64,000 nucleotides of DNA from Talinum fruticosum (GCA_021018815.1 JAITYX010000087.1:496001-560000); one strand, 5' to 3'. Shown: positions 35,000 to 48,181, counted from the first letter of the stretch. Notes: a model not told the origin generated them from the sequence alone. Numbers and translations: made by a program.

Positions 35000-36050
35000 G
35001 GGGTTTAGAGATCACTATGAGCAATAGGGTTATAAGGTGTCCTGATTTGAACCTTAGGAGAATTACGTGACTATTATTTCCTTAAGTTGTCGTTTTGGGA
35101 TTTGTGTATATAGTGTAGTTAATGTTGAGTTGATATACATACTTTTGGGTATGTCTGGTATAAACGATGTGCGTAATGACTTAAGCTGCCGACGTACATT
35201 CTAAATGCTTCTAAGTGTGGTAGCTTGTAATTAAGTTCATATAGGTTATATCAAATGTATTATGAACCATTTAAGTTGTTTTAAGCCTTAATGTATATTG
35301 GTTGGACTCCGGCGTGTGGCCGTTGAGTTTTGTACTCCGAGCGTGTGGCTCGTTGAGTGTTATTGTGCTCTTTATGCAGGGTTTTAAGGCTTCAAGACTA
35401 GGGAATAGACGATATTACAGACAGAACTCTGCCGAAATTTTTAGAAAACGTCAAACTCTTTTAGAAAAATTTCCCTTATTACCTTTAAGGTTGAATTACA
35501 AAGCAAAACCGACACCTAAAACGAGCCTTGGGACTTCCTTTAATTGAGGATTTCTCAACCGATGAAAATTTTCAGAGCTGAATGATAATTTAACATACAA
35601 TTTGGTATTGCTTATTATATAAACACAATGAAAGTATGAGTTAACCAAGTATGTTCTATATTAGAAGTTGTTAGCAATTTGTTTCGTAGGAGAGAGAAAA
35701 GAAATTAATTAGAAAAATTTATATTTGTATGATGCAACGTGTCTCCGATAGAAAGCAATAACATAACTTCGAATGTAACTATAGAGTTGGCTTATGATTG
35801 AGGACTTGTCGAATAGGCATTAGAAACCCCTCCCAACTCGTAACAAGTCCGTAGTGAAACCTAATTTATACCTTTAGAGATTTCCACTCGATACCATGGA
35901 ACCAAATTATTAGAGGAACTTGGTTATAGAGTAATAAAAAGGATTCCTCCTACACTTACTAAATCCACTCTTTAAGCCTTATAAGTTAGCTCGACAGAGT
36001 GACTCATCGTAATCCTAAGACTTTCGATGAAAGATTAATACAGATGGAGT
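35000..36050 (+). other. 5' leader and start of gag, degraded
   Basis: Bases 35306-35455 share about 130 bp with CACTA B (12415-12550). No intact frame is present. Confidence 0.5.
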
Positions 36051-36059
36051 GAGAAGAAT

Positions 36060-36790
36060 ATATTAAGAGAAAGAAAAAGATATTTGCGGTTATCGAGGTA
36101 CCTAAAGAAGGAAAAAAATGGTGAACATGGGACGTATCATCTAATTGGTGAAGCGGACATTAGGTGGAGCACGATGGGAAACAAATTTCGAGGTTGTGAG
36201 TTCACTTGGGGTAAATTTTTAGAAGAGTGTATAGCTAAATTTTACTCAATTGCGGTTTAGCCGACGAAAAGAAAAAGAGTTTTTAGAGTTGGAAATGGAC
36301 AACATGATGGTAATGCAAGTACACTAGTAAATTTATGGAGTTATCTAAACATGACTCGGACTTTGTCGTCATTGATGGGATAAAGATGATAAGATTTGAG
36401 GAAGCTTTACCTATTATATTCGGTATCAACTTGTTGGCCAACTTATCAAATATTATTAAGAGTTGAGCGAGTAAAGAGCGAACTAAGGGCCTTAAATCCC
36501 GAAGACTCGAAGGAAGTGAAATAATACAAGTAAGGTCGTAGTTCAAAAGAAACATGGTACTAGTTCCGACAAGAGTCACTCATTGATTATTTCTGAACCC
36601 TGTGGGAAATGTTGCCAAACAAATCACACCACATCAGATTGTCGAGTGGTAGTAATAAATGTATGTGGTGTGGTAGCCTTGAATATTTAATAAACACTTT
36701 CCCAAAAGGACAGAAAGTTGTAGAGATGGGAGTTGCCGAGCCCCTAATGACACTATGTGAAAAACCCCCTCCAAACCTGTGATTGTAGGA
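36060..36790 (+). pseudogene. Degraded gag of the Tekay-like element
   Basis: Frame-switching translation resembles the retrotransposon gag core, followed by a CX2CX4HX4C zinc knuckle (CGKCCQTNHTTSDC, about 36599-36645) and a second decayed one (CMWC...). Stops and frameshifts make it non-coding. Confidence 0.7.
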
Positions 36791-36859
36791 CAAGTGTAAG
36801 TGATGTATAAGAAAGAAGCCGCAACTTTAGGAATGATGATTGTCACCGGTACTAAACTC

Positions 36860-38720
36860 ACAGTCTTTCGATGTTGTATTTGATTCATGCGTCACCCATT
36901 CATTTATAATTACTCTTAGTTGCCTCTCACTTAAATTCAGATGATCATAAGGCCGAATAGAGTACCAAATCGAGTTGCCAAATGAAAAAGTGGTAAGAGG
37001 CTCAATTCTTTATCGCCATGTGCCAAGGTTATATGTGGAGAGTTATTTTTCGTAGATTTAATCCAATTTAATATGTGGGAATTGAGGTAATGTTAGGAAT
37101 GGATTGGTTGGCGACATATGAAGTGAACAAAGCTCGTAAAGGTTGTAAGATTATTTTAAAGGGCCGAAAAGAGAAAGAAGTGTGTCGGGAGGAAAAGATA
37201 CAAAGGAATATTTCATAACTTCGATCATGAAGGTAGTTAATTATTAAGAAATGACTACATAAGGTATTGATGTTATGCTATTGAGGATAGAAAAGAAGAG
37301 ATAGATACAAATGTTACACCTGTAGCATGTGATTTTTCATATGTATTTCTTAAAAATCTACATGGTCTATCTTCGTTTAGAAATGACATGTTTTATCAAC
37401 TCGAGCATTAAGCAAAAGACACTCCCAAAACTTCATTTAGAACCAGATATGGGCATCATGAATTTAAGGTGATTCTATGTGGACTTGCCAATACACTTGC
37501 TGCATCTATGAAATTCACAAATGTAACTTTTAGGTGTTATCCAGATAATTTGAGGTAGTAGTACTCATGATAATCTTATATACTCTAATGATAAGAGAAA
37601 ATTATGTCGAGCATGTGAGAATAGCGCTACAAACTTTGAGAAAACATCAAATGTGTGCCAAATCGCAAAAATGCGAGTTCGGCTAGAAGAAGATACATTT
37701 TTAAGCCTCTTGTTTCAAAGAAAAGATTAAGGTCGATCCTCATAAGGTAAACGAGGTAACAGAATGATCCGGATCAACTAATGTCACGTAAATGAGGGGT
37801 TAGCAGATTACTACAAGAGGTTTGTCGAGAATAAGTATCGACTACCCCGAATTGATGATTTGTTTGATCAGTTACAAGGAGTTAGCATATTTTATCAACT
37901 TGGAATTAAACAGAAGATATTCCCAAAACCGCCTTTAAAATTATATATGTGGACTCTACGAATTTACGGTGATGCCCAAAGGATTTACCAACGTACTGTT
38001 GCATTCATGGATCTCATGAATAGAATTTTTGAGGACTTATCAAGATAAATTTGTGGTTGTGGTTCTTGATGATATTCTTATATATTCTAAGGATAAGAGA
38101 GAATATGACGAACAATTGTGAATAGTGCTACAAATTTTGAGAGAACATCGATTGTATGTTAAATGGCAAAAATGTGAGTGTTGGTTAGAAGAAGTGACAT
38201 TTATAGGGCATAATGTTTCTAAGGAAGGGATTAAGGTCAACTATCATAAGATAAAGGTAGTAACCGAATACCTCATACCAACCAATGGTACAGAAGTGAA
38301 GAGTTTTCTTGAGTTAACAGGGTACTACAAAGGGTTTTTACATGATTTTTCAAAAAAAAAAACAATGTCACCTCTAATAATTTTGCTAAAGAAAACAACC
38401 TAATTTAAATGGTCGGATAAATGTGAAGAGACACTTTAAAAGTTGAAGAAAAGATTATCCACAACCCAAATTCTTACCTTACTCATGGAAGGTAAAAGTT
38501 ATACCATCTATAGTGATTTGAAAACGGGTTAGGATGCATACTAATACGAGACGACAAGGTCATAGCTAATGCATCTCAACAACTCAAAACATGTGAAAAG
38601 ACTTATCCTACTCACGAATTGGAGTAGGCTACTGTTGTTTTTGCTTTAGATATTCGGAGACATTACTTGTATGGGGTAACATGTAAGATTTGTATTGACC
38701 ATCGAGTTTGAAGTATATTT
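36860..38720 (+). pseudogene. Degraded protease, duplicated reverse transcriptase and RNase H
   Basis: The protease relic reads FDSCVTHSF near 36875, where the usual active-site DSG is DSC, and then LGMDWLATYE near 37095. Two RT segments follow: copy 1 (about 37370-37828), ending DYYKRFVE, and copy 2 (about 37829-38350), starting NKYRLPRIDDLFDQLQG and containing LDDILIYS near 38063 and GYYKGF. RNase H remnants ([28 protein letters not shown]) lie at 38490-38690. Many stops interrupt the frame. Confidence 0.85.
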
Positions 38721-38999
38721 TTACCCAAAGGAAGATCAATCTGAGGAAATGCTGCTAGTGGGATTACTTAAGGATTATGACATACAAATATAATATCACT
38801 TAGTAAAAGTAAATATAGTGGCAAATGCGTGGAGTACGGAGACAAAACACAGTTTGAATGTAATAATGACAACTTAGCTCGTGGTTATATGAGATCCCCA
38901 CAATATAAGTATTGTGTCGAGTCTCGCATGGACAAATGAATGGACTCCTAGCAGCGATAGAGGTATAATATATAATAACAAAGAAAATTCAATTAGGTC

Positions 39000-40345
39000 A
39001 AAATCATGATGCCAGGATGGAAAAGATTAAGAAAAATATTAAAAGGAAAAATTTCTCCTGGTTTTAAGAAATACACGAGGGTGAAACCTTTCGGCTTTGT
39101 GTACTCGAAGAAAGAGGAATTGAAAAGGAAAATTCTTGAGGAAGCACACAATACACGATACTTAGTATATCTAGGAGGAACAAAATGTATATAGACCTCA
39201 AACAATATTTTGGTGGAATAATATGAACAAAGATATCATAGAATATGCAGATAAGGGCTTGACTTGTCAAGTGGTTAAAGCCGAACCTTGAGAGTATGAT
39301 ATAAAAAGGGACATCAACGTCCTGTTGGTAAGTTGAGGTCGTTGGAGATCTCTATCTGGAAAGGAGGTTTAATTTCAATAGATTCTGTCAGGATATTATA
39401 TATGGGTGACTTGTTGATCGATTTACTAAATCTATGCATTTTGTACCAACACATGACACGTGGAATGTAGAGATCGACACAATGATACGTTAAAGAAGTT
39501 ATTAGGTTACATGGAATGTCGGAGAGCATCATATCGAGATAGTAACAAGAGGTTTCACATGAATTTTGGGAAGCTCTATGGCCGGATTTTGGGAGTAAAT
39601 TGAGTTTTAGTAGTTTGTATCATCCGGAACTAAACGAGCAAGCCAAAAAGGTAAATCAAATATGAGAAGATATACTAAGACCATGTATACTCGATTTTTA
39701 AGGAAAACGGCAAACTGATTTGTCTTTAGTGGACTTCTCCTATAATACAATTATCAAGTCATTGTTAAAATCACCCCATTTGAAGCAAGTATATTGAAGG
39801 AAATGTAGAACCTCATTGTGTTGGAGTGAGTTGAATGAAACATTGACTATAGACCTGAGTTGACCGAAGGAACAAGCTGAAAAGGGTAGCAAGATTTAAG
39901 ACCACATCAAGGAAACTTAAAGCGACAAACGAGCTATATAGATAAAAGTATTTTTGAAAGTGTCCCCACCGAAAGATTCAAAGTTGAGGAAAAATAAAGT
40001 CCTAGGTATATTAAGCCATATGAGATTATAAAGGAGTTCGACACGAGTATCCTATATGTATTTATGTCATTTGGACTCGAACATGAGAATAACATCTTTC
40101 ATGTTTCACAACTTAGAAAGGATGTGCCCGATCCAAGTCATAATGTTGTGACAGAACCTCTTGAACTTGCCGAAAACTTGATATATGAGAGCAACCGAGT
40201 GCGAGATATTGGATTATAGAGTCAAGGAACTCCATAATAAAAGCATTCCTTCGGTGAAAATACCGTGGACTAACCATACATCCTCGGAAGCCACATGGAA
40301 AGCGAGGAAGATATGAGAAATAAATACGCTCACTTATTTTAAGGT
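39000..40345 (+). pseudogene. Degraded integrase and chromodomain-like tail
   Basis: Fragments such as MYIDLKQYFGG and CQVVKAE-like residues (39180-39280) match the integrase zinc-binding region. Bases 39560-39960 carry decayed catalytic-core and C-terminal pieces. At about 40255-40340 VPWTNHTSSEATWK followed by EEDMRNKY resembles the chromodomain end of Tekay integrases. No frame is intact. Confidence 0.7.
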
Positions 40346-40398
40346 AAGTCTGCAAATTTTAATGTCGAATGCCCAAGTTTCGAGGATGAAACTTATTT

Positions 40399-40411
40399 TA
40401 AGGGGGAAGAC
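40399..40411 (+). other. Polypurine tract
   Basis: AAGGGGGAAGA directly before the 3' LTR, as expected for plus-strand priming. Confidence 0.8.
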
Positions 40412-42943
40412 TGTAACAATCCGACCCTAAATCACATTGTTTATTTTATTAATTCATTAATTACAAGATTTATATGATTGAGCACGTGCACTTCAATTCG
40501 ATATTTTATATTTATATTTACATTATTTTTATATGTGTGTTATGCAGCTAAGGCGACGAAGTGGCCCAAATAAAAATCTCATAATAAGGTTATAATTTGT
40601 AAACATCATTATTAAAATAAAATTAAAAAGTAACAATAAGAAAATAATAACAATAATGATAATAAATAAATAAATAAAGAAAAATAAAATCAAAATAATA
40701 AAATAAACAAATTAGATTTTTTGAAGGAGAAATCCAGAAATGGACTTCTCTGGAATTTTTATTAAAAAAAAAGAGGCGGTTAAACATAAAAATAAGACGA
40801 GTCGGGCAAGTTTAGTCCCAAATTCCTCACTTGCTTCCCCGCTCGCCTTTCCCGTGCTCCCCTGCTCCTCCTCCCCTTTCTTGCCGCTGCCTTTTTCCGG
40901 CCATCCGCATGACCACGCAGGCCGGGGACCGGCGCCGGCCATCCGTCTCTCCTCTCTGTCTCCTCGCTCACTCTCTCTCGTGCTATCGCTCTCCCTCTCG
41001 CTCGGGCGCATGCCCTGCCTCACCTCTGCCGCGACCGCTCCGCCGACCAATCACCGGCCGCGGCTCGGCCTTCGAGACTCCTCCTCTCCGAATTTGAAGG
41101 TAAAACGTTAAACCCTAAATTATCAAGTTCATTATTTATTTAAGCAATTGCAATTGTAAATTGAATTATCCGATTAGAAATGTGGTTGTTGACTGAATTT
41201 AAAGATTGATTGGGAAAATTCGAATGGTGAGGATGATTGAGGTTTGGTACTTTGATGAATTGATTGTTAATGAATATGAATGAATGTGATTTTTGGGGAA
41301 ATTATGAAATAGTGAACGAGATTGAGGATATTTTATTATAGAATTGAGTAAGTTAATGGATGTGCTATATTTTGCAAATGCTTATATTGAGCAAGCGAAG
41401 GGGAATGTGTATGAAGAGTTGAAATTAGGCAATGTGTAAGTGTAGAAATGTAAGAAAAATTTGAGCTTTAGGTATATCGAATTGTGGTTATGAATGTGAA
41501 TTTTGCTTGAGGGAATAATGTCCAGTCAATTTAAAATGGTGTATGTATGAATTTTGAGCAATTCGGTAAATTGTGAAAGTTTCATATGGAAAGGCATGTG
41601 GTGGATTAATTAATTACTTAACTAGGGGATTTGAATGCAATGAAGGGAGAAAGAATAAACTAGGAATAAGTGTTCAATTATGCATATATATATATACCAT
41701 TTTCAATCCAAGTCAACTAACGAATTGAATTACATCAAAATCATCGATTATCGAATTGACCTAATCAACTTCTTTAATTAGTATGCATTGTATTCAATAT
41801 TTGAAATGGAACTAACGCAGTGAAGTTATGTAAGAAAACGTAGTCTAACCGATTACGTAATAAATATAGAAAACGAAATAAATTGTCTACGCTCATACAA
41901 ATTCAATTATTGAAACTCAAGAGAAACATTATTAACAACAAAAATATATTGAAACAGAGATGAAGCCACTTCCGTTGCCGAATAGCTGCTGACTCAAATT
42001 TCTATAAAGGGGAGAAACGAGATATTCTCGGTTCGAGTACGTTCATTGCCTGTACCTTTCGAAAACTCACATATTTCTTCAAATCTCAACATTTCTCATA
42101 TATATAACTAATAATGAATCATTTGCAAATCAAGTTTTGCCACCTAATCAAGTGGTCCCCGCCCAATTATCAATTATCGGGGCTTATGCCCATCAATTAT
42201 CAATAATCGGGGCTTATGCCCAACCCGCACGGCTTCAACTCGGGTTCTCGGTCGGCCCAGGAGGTGTGCACCTTACTAAGATCGTATCAATTATCAAGGG
42301 GTTCCACTTTCGAGATAATAACCAGCAAGCAAGTTTTAATTATATTATCTCCCCCGATTTCAAACTAAAATGAATTGAAATGCGCGCGCTCAATCAATGT
42401 GTTTCAAAATTATTTAAGCTGTGCGAGGAATGTTCATACTGAGTTTGGACTCATTCTTCGAATTATTTTAATGTTTTTGTTTTTAGGAAAAGCATCCGTG
42501 AACAGATCCTTTGCCTAAGGAGCTCGACGGGAGCAAGACCTAGCTGGGTATGTCGTTATCATTGTACTTGTGATGGGATTAGATGCTCACAGTGATTCTC
42601 ATCCTCGTTAAATTACGGGTTTGACTTTGGAATGTAGTTAAATATTGCGTATTTCCTGTCGTAGGCCACTTGTATTGGCTTGTTTAATGTATAAAGGTTT
42701 AGCAGGACTCTCATTTGGGATTGGTTTATTTATATTGCCGAGCTTGGCTCCGTGCAACATAAAATTTAGTACTTTCAAAGGCTTAAACATAACCGATAAA
42801 CACGAGGTTGCTATGGTATTTTATTTTAGCCTTGTCCTATTATTAGGGCGGCGGTGACGCCTTCGATCGTTAACTTCCGCTGCGACCTTACCTAATATTC
42901 TCGAATTAGGGAATTATTAAGTAATGATAACTGGGGCGTTACA
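40412..42943 (+). repeat. 3' LTR of the Tekay-like element
   Basis: It runs from TGTAACAATCCGACCC to GGGGCGTTACA. It is very similar to the 5' LTR, with scattered single-base differences and a small length difference near 41070. Confidence 0.94.
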
Positions 42944-42948
42944 TAGGT

Positions 42949-43429
42949 CAACCTATGACGACCGTCGTCATAGGCCTTCTTACGTAGTTATTACAGAGCA
43001 CCTATGATGACAGTTCCTTTATTTGAACCGTCGTCATAGATGAGCATATGACGACGGTTCTTCCTTAAGAACCGTCATCATAAGTGTGATATTTTTTAAT
43101 AATTTTTCTCATATTTGCTTTCCCCTGCATACAGTACAAAAAAATCATATACTAACACATATACAAACCACAATCCAATACACTCTTCACCAAAATATAT
43201 ACAAAACAACAAACACATATACTCATCACATTTTGTATATAGGCCTTCCTCTTCACCAGAATATAAACAAAACAACAAACACATATACAAACCACAATCC
43301 TATGTAGATATTTATACCTATAACTGTGTATGATTATTAAAATCACAAACTTGACCTATCAAATAATGAAGAATAAGCTGTAATATATATACCTATTCCT
43401 TTATACGGTTGTAAACGAACTCTACCTAA
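42949..43429. other. Left subterminal part of CACTA-2 beyond the retrotransposon
   Basis: GACGACGGTTC/GAACCGTCGTC motifs to about 43080, then sequence with ACACATATACAAACCACAATCC twice (about 43157 and 43279). No gene. Confidence 0.6.
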
Positions 43430-46400
43430 CCTTATTTTAACTCGTTGAGCACTTCATCCGTATAGGGAGTAGGTGGATTCTTTCCAGGAAATGTTGTCAT
43501 CAATGCTGTAAAAGACATATTAATTAGGTCGGTGTAAGTGTTAATTAAGATGAAAAAAAGAATATATAATAATCAATACAAAGTGCAACTATACCTCTCC
43601 GGGACTAGCATTCCTTTCGAGCTTGGTCACAATCTCTTTCATGTACTTGGAGAATGCAGAAGCCGCACTGTACGTTCCCGCTTATTTATGGCACTACAAT
43701 AATAAAAATAGATTCCCAACACGTAGAAAATTAATTAGTACTTATGTATCTAGCAAGTAATATGAAATGAAAAACAGGGGTAAATAGACTGTAATAACTA
43801 AGAGAACATCATCTTGACGGGGACAACTAGTGGTTGTGCTTTCTTCACTCTTTTGGGACCTCTCGCCAAAATAATAATAGACTAGAGCACTATTTTTCAA
43901 TCATTAAACGATTACCTAACAAAACGAGCATAAAATGATTAAAAGTATGAACTCACGCCTTGACGACGTTCCGATATCTTTCCTCACATCATGACCCGGA
44001 GGATCAAAGAAGTAGGCCATATTAGCCCTTGGAAATATGGCAGCTATCATCCAATGGTGGCTACAAAATAACACATTTTTATATAAGATAACACCATATA
44101 AAAACTTCATCGGTTAGTTAGTTCATTATTTGTCCACTTACCTCTCATTGAACGCCGCCGAAACAATGTTTTTGCATCCACGACATGTTTCATGGCGTTG
44201 AAGATATAGGAGACTCGTTCATCACAATTCAGTCCAACTCCTTGAATAACGGAAGTAGGGCTCGAAACTAAACGTAGTCCTTCCTAATCTCGTGCAGCCA
44301 TCTTACATATTAATATGTAGTTAGAAATTGAAATTAATTAGTAAAAAAGCTGATTAAGAATGTATTAACTCACATCATGCCAAGCGTAATAGCGGATAAA
44401 CCGATTTCCTCCGTGCACAAAAATTGCAATATGCCGTCCGGGAAGACAAAGACGACATATCCGCTTCACGTAGCCCAAACACATGACCTGGTGTGCTACA
44501 AATGATCCGGTCCTCTATTGACGAGTCCGCACATAACTTTCCGAGTAGCACACCAATCCGTGCGAGACTACTTAATGGTTTTGAGAGGAGAATTCGCGGA
44601 CTACGAACGGGCGCCATTGAACGTTTGCTTGTGCCACTGGCGCCCTTCATCCCACTCTCGAGATCTGTCCCCGATATCCTAGTGAATAATCAATACAAAA
44701 ATGAGAAATATATGTACGTGATATTAACAATAGGTAAATATAATATTTTTAATACAAATGAATTACCGTAGTGAGGATAACCAAACTCTTGGTCCAATGA
44801 AGAAAAGCATTGACTGCATTGTCAACGAGTGTGGAGGTTCGCTCCCTGGATTGCCAACTCACACTCGTTTCTCCCGTGTATGACCTCTTTGACACTCACC
44901 CTCATCGCATCGAGCTGCAAGAGGTGTCTTGTGAACGACAACATCTGCCCTCCACGGGAAAACAACACCCAATGCCACAACATGCTCTAGGGGAGGGTGA
45001 TGAGAAGATAACTTGCAATTCGCCAGCTACATAAGAATAAGTAAACATTTGACATAGAACTTAAATAACCTAAAAATCATGAAAATAAACGAACATAGTT
45101 TCACCTTTAATGTAAACATTTTTCCGGGATAACGGCCTTCATCCGAAACAACAAAAACATACTAAATAAGTAATTACTTAACGGCCACACACCGAAGTTA
45201 CGCAACAACAAAAACGTACTATAAGTAATTAATCAACAAGATTATACATTAATTAGTCAAAATATACATATGCATGCATGTAAATAAAATTAGGTTGCAA
45301 AATCTTAATTACCTCCGCCAAAACTTCGATTTGGTCGATGGGTGAGCTCGCGTTCATGGTGGCCGAGTGTGTCGGGTGAGAAAGGACGTACATCATCAAA
45401 GTTGATAGGTAAGCATACCCATGTTGGTGAAGTACGTCTTCATATGCGACTGCATCTTTGTCCACATGTGTGCCCTCATATCTTCGATCCGTGCAGACCA
45501 TTTGGGACATTTGGGATCTGTATTTGGGACTGCATTTGGGCCTCCATATGTGCGTCGCTCGAAGTAACGGGGCGCTTTTTCCTAGTCCCAAAGTGCTCAA
45601 TTATCCCCACCCGGCCAACAACGGCTCGAACACGACCTAGATGCTTATCTCATTGTAGGGCTAAGGCTAGCTTGTCCCTCCTCCTGGTGGTGTCGGCGTC
45701 TAAAGTCGATGTCCGTTGGACAAAGACTATTGTAAGAAGAAAAAAATATTATCATTTGACAAATTCATAAAATAAACCGATAAGTTCTCAAAATAAATAA
45801 AGGAAAATAGTAAAAAACTCATGAGTCGGCGAGAAATATCTTCTACATTGGGTGTAGTGAAGGTTCCATCTTTCTTCCTTCTTCCTTCGATCCACAACTC
45901 ATCCCTATCAACAACGAGCTGCGAAGTATCTATGGTGGACCCTTCATTGGATGTGCCACTGATGTTGTTCAAGCTTTTGCTCGCACAACCTCTCCTTCAA
46001 CTTTCGCGTATCCCCCATGAGACAGCACATGGGGTTACGATTGCAATTAATCCTCTTCCGGTTGGCTTCACCTATCGCATGCGCAACTAATATTAAGAAA
46101 CAAAAATATCGGTGCATAACTTTCATTTCTTCATTTTTTATCAATTCGACAGATCAACATTACACTTTATGTATATGAGATTGAATATTGAATGAAATAA
46201 CCTTGTATTCCGGAGAGGTGACATATGACTCAAACGATCTCCGAGTCCTCCTCCGTGATACAATTGTAGACCTCCCAGGGTCTACCTTCTTGTTTTATCT
46301 GCTTTGTTTTGAAGACCCATATAGCGGCAATGCGATATTTGTAGTCTCTAAACTTTTCTACCGCCGACATGCGGGTCTTGTGTTTCACGGAGGTGATATG

Positions 46401-46830
46401 AGATTCATTAATGTTCACGTTGAACGTTCTCCGAAACACAAGAACAATATTCATTAGTAAATATATATTAACCATTTACAATATAAGTCGCAATACTAAG
46501 TTGAGATGTATTTTCATTTACACGAATATCGTTCCATATGTTGTCCGTAATGGAATCGAGAGACATCAGCCCATTTTACGTAGTTGATGTTCACGTGGCA
46601 GCAGGTTGCCGTACCAACGTAGCTCATAAAGGTAGATTTCTTCCCACCTACAACATTTCCATGGTTATCAAAATCAACCGGTGTAAGGAGAGTTGGATCG
46701 TCTCTACTCCGTACCAACTTCTCTTTATTCATCATAGTTCGCCCCCTTGATTTCTTTGTACTTAAGGAAGAATCCATCTTAGGCTGCAAGCGGTTATACA
46801 ACTCTTGATAAATAAACATGTACAACAATT
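43430..46830 (-). pseudogene. CACTA-2 gene: Transposase_24-like N-terminus and Ulp1-like C48 peptidase C-terminus, broken
   Basis: The minus-strand order is as follows. At 46828-46514, GRTMMNK...PVDFDNHGNVVGG...YVGTATCCHVNINYVKWADV matches the leading domain of plant CACTA TNPA-like proteins. At 46457-46230, VKHKTRMSAVEKFRDYKYRI and PWEVYNCITEEDSEIV correspond to the following segment. At 46144-45944 is a Lys/Arg-rich part. At 44110-43916, HHWMIAAIFP...AYFFDPPGHDVRKDI resembles the His-Trp and Asp region of Ulp1 C48 peptidases. At about 43674-43650, NVQCGFCILQ holds the Gln-Cys-Gly catalytic signature, then a frameshift to KYMKEIV. The catalytic residues survive as fragments, but the exons are not joined in frame. 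In plant CACTA elements such Ulp1-like domains are frequent partners of this family. Confidence 0.65.
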
Positions 46831-47780
46831 TTCGGACGAAAGCACATAAGTTGGACTAGGCGTGAGTCAACACGGGCTGACCACGTGAGTGCAGCACGGC
46901 CCGTGCTGTGCTGCCGAGAACCATGGTCCTCAATTTTGGTCATTTTTTGTCTCGTGTCTTATTTTCATATTCTATCCATTCACATTCCTTAAATATAAAA
47001 TTGAATTTCTACATATAACCACATACAAGTTAAACAACCTAAAGTCCGGATGAAACAACCGTGAAACGACCAAATTAACATATTCTCATCGGATGCATAA
47101 ATCCACTCAATCAAACACACAACATCAAGTGCCCACAAATTCAAATAATTTGTCCAAATTGAACCCAAAACGCTTGAATCCAGATTAAACCCTAAAACCC
47201 TAGTTTTAGATAGAAGGGGACGGGGAACCGAGAGGGGAGAGGGGAGGAGAGAGAGAGAGAGAGATTTACCGGATGAAAGAACGCAGGTAGAGAAGAATGC
47301 CGGTGGAGGAGAAGAGGAGAGAGCGAACAGCGAACAGCGAGATGGGGACTGAATTCACTCGGTTGAAGCTTGTTTAAGTGAGCGGAAAGGGGCTCCGAGA
47401 AGAAGAACTTAGGCACCGGAAAGCTCACGCGGAGAAGGAAGCCGGTGGATGAGAAGAGGAGAGCCCAAGAGGAGATGAGCGAAGCAATGGTGGGAATGAA
47501 ACAGCGAGGGGTTCTTGGGGGTTTTTAATGTAGCATTTTGGACGATGGCTCACAACTAAGAATCGTCGTCTAAAGTCCTTTAAGACGACGGTTCATTTAC
47601 TGAACCGTAGTCTAAGGTTCAGTTTAACCATTAGACGATGGTTGTTTGGTTGAACCATCGTCATATATACAGATAAAAACAACATTTTTTACAAAAATGC
47701 CCCCGATCCATTTTTCATGATGGTTTGTCCTTTTAACCGTCGTTAAAGACCCATCTTTAAAAGTGGTTTCTTTAGTAGGG
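46831..47780. other. Right end of CACTA-2: leader and subterminal repeats
   Basis: An AT-rich part is followed by a GA-rich leader (47216-47510) and GACGACGG/AACCGTCGTC-type motifs from 47540 to the end. Frames in the GA-rich stretch are not convincing. Confidence 0.5.
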
Positions 47781-47783
47781 TCA

Positions 47784-47971
47784 TTGCTAAAGTCAATAAG
47801 GGTCATGGGAACTCCGATTCTAGTTATATCTTGGGTTGTTAAAGTAAACTAAATGGATGACCTTAACATTTCATTGATATTCATTATTGTTTTATGCATT
47901 AGGTAAACTTCAAAAAAATCATATATTATAGTTTACGATCATGTATAATACAACAAACTTGCACCCAAAAA
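47784..47971. mobile_element. Fold-back element copy 1, right part
   Basis: It continues copy 1 after CACTA-2 and ends ACCCAAAAAGGAAATC. GGAACTCCGATTCTAGTTATATC is the inverted match to sequence near 32000, so the element folds back on itself. Confidence 0.8.
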
Positions 47972-48181
47972 GGAAATCAGAAATTTAGGTTATTAGATAA
48001 ATTAGTCCACCCCAACTTCAACTCATCAAAATAAATAAATTTGATAACAAATTTATCTTTATGACAAGTATTTGGGGAGATCCCTATATCCAAATACCTT
48101 TCTAATTTTTTATATTTTCACATTTATATTTTCGCCATTTTCATCCTTAAACCCTATATATATTAATAATAATATATATGT
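47972..48181. repeat. Flank segment, repeated after each fold-back copy
   Basis: ATAAATTAGTCCACCC and GGGGAGATCCCTATATCCAA occur here, again at 48786-48990, and in a divergent third version at about 49050-49170. The unit (fold-back element plus flank) is therefore tandemly duplicated with a period of about 813 bp. Confidence 0.8.

Larger units (their letters stand above)
32414..42943 (+). mobile_element. Ty3/gypsy chromovirus, Tekay (Del)-like LTR retrotransposon (TSD TAGGT)
   Basis: LTRs of 2.57 and 2.53 kb begin TGTAACAATCCGACCC. TAGGT is duplicated at 32409-32413 and 42944-42948. A tRNA-iMet-type primer site follows the 5' LTR and a polypurine tract precedes the 3' LTR. The 5.4-kb interior keeps recognisable gag, protease, reverse transcriptase, RNase H, integrase and chromodomain-like pieces in gypsy order, all disrupted by stops and frameshifts. 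Long LTRs plus a chromodomain-like C-terminus suggest the Tekay/Del clade. Confidence 0.93.
32286..47780 (-). mobile_element. CACTA-2 (TSD TCA), nested in the fold-back element
   Basis: The left end is CATTACTATAGGAACCAC (one change from CACTAC) and the right end GTGGTTTCTTTAGTAGGG, with TCA at 32283-32285 and 47781-47783. The join reads AACCTCATTGCTAA, and the intact fold-back copy has GACCTCATTGTTAA at the same place, which confirms the insertion. Subterminal motifs are GACGACGGTTC-like, as in CACTA-1. Without the retrotransposon the element is about 5.0 kb. Its minus-strand gene lies at 43430-46830 and a GA-rich leader at about 47190-47510. Confidence 0.88.

Noticed and set aside
45253..45770. 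Medium-length frames on both strands inside CACTA-2
   Set aside because: They may include remnants of the element's gene, but neither strand shows a domain I can name, so they are not called separately.
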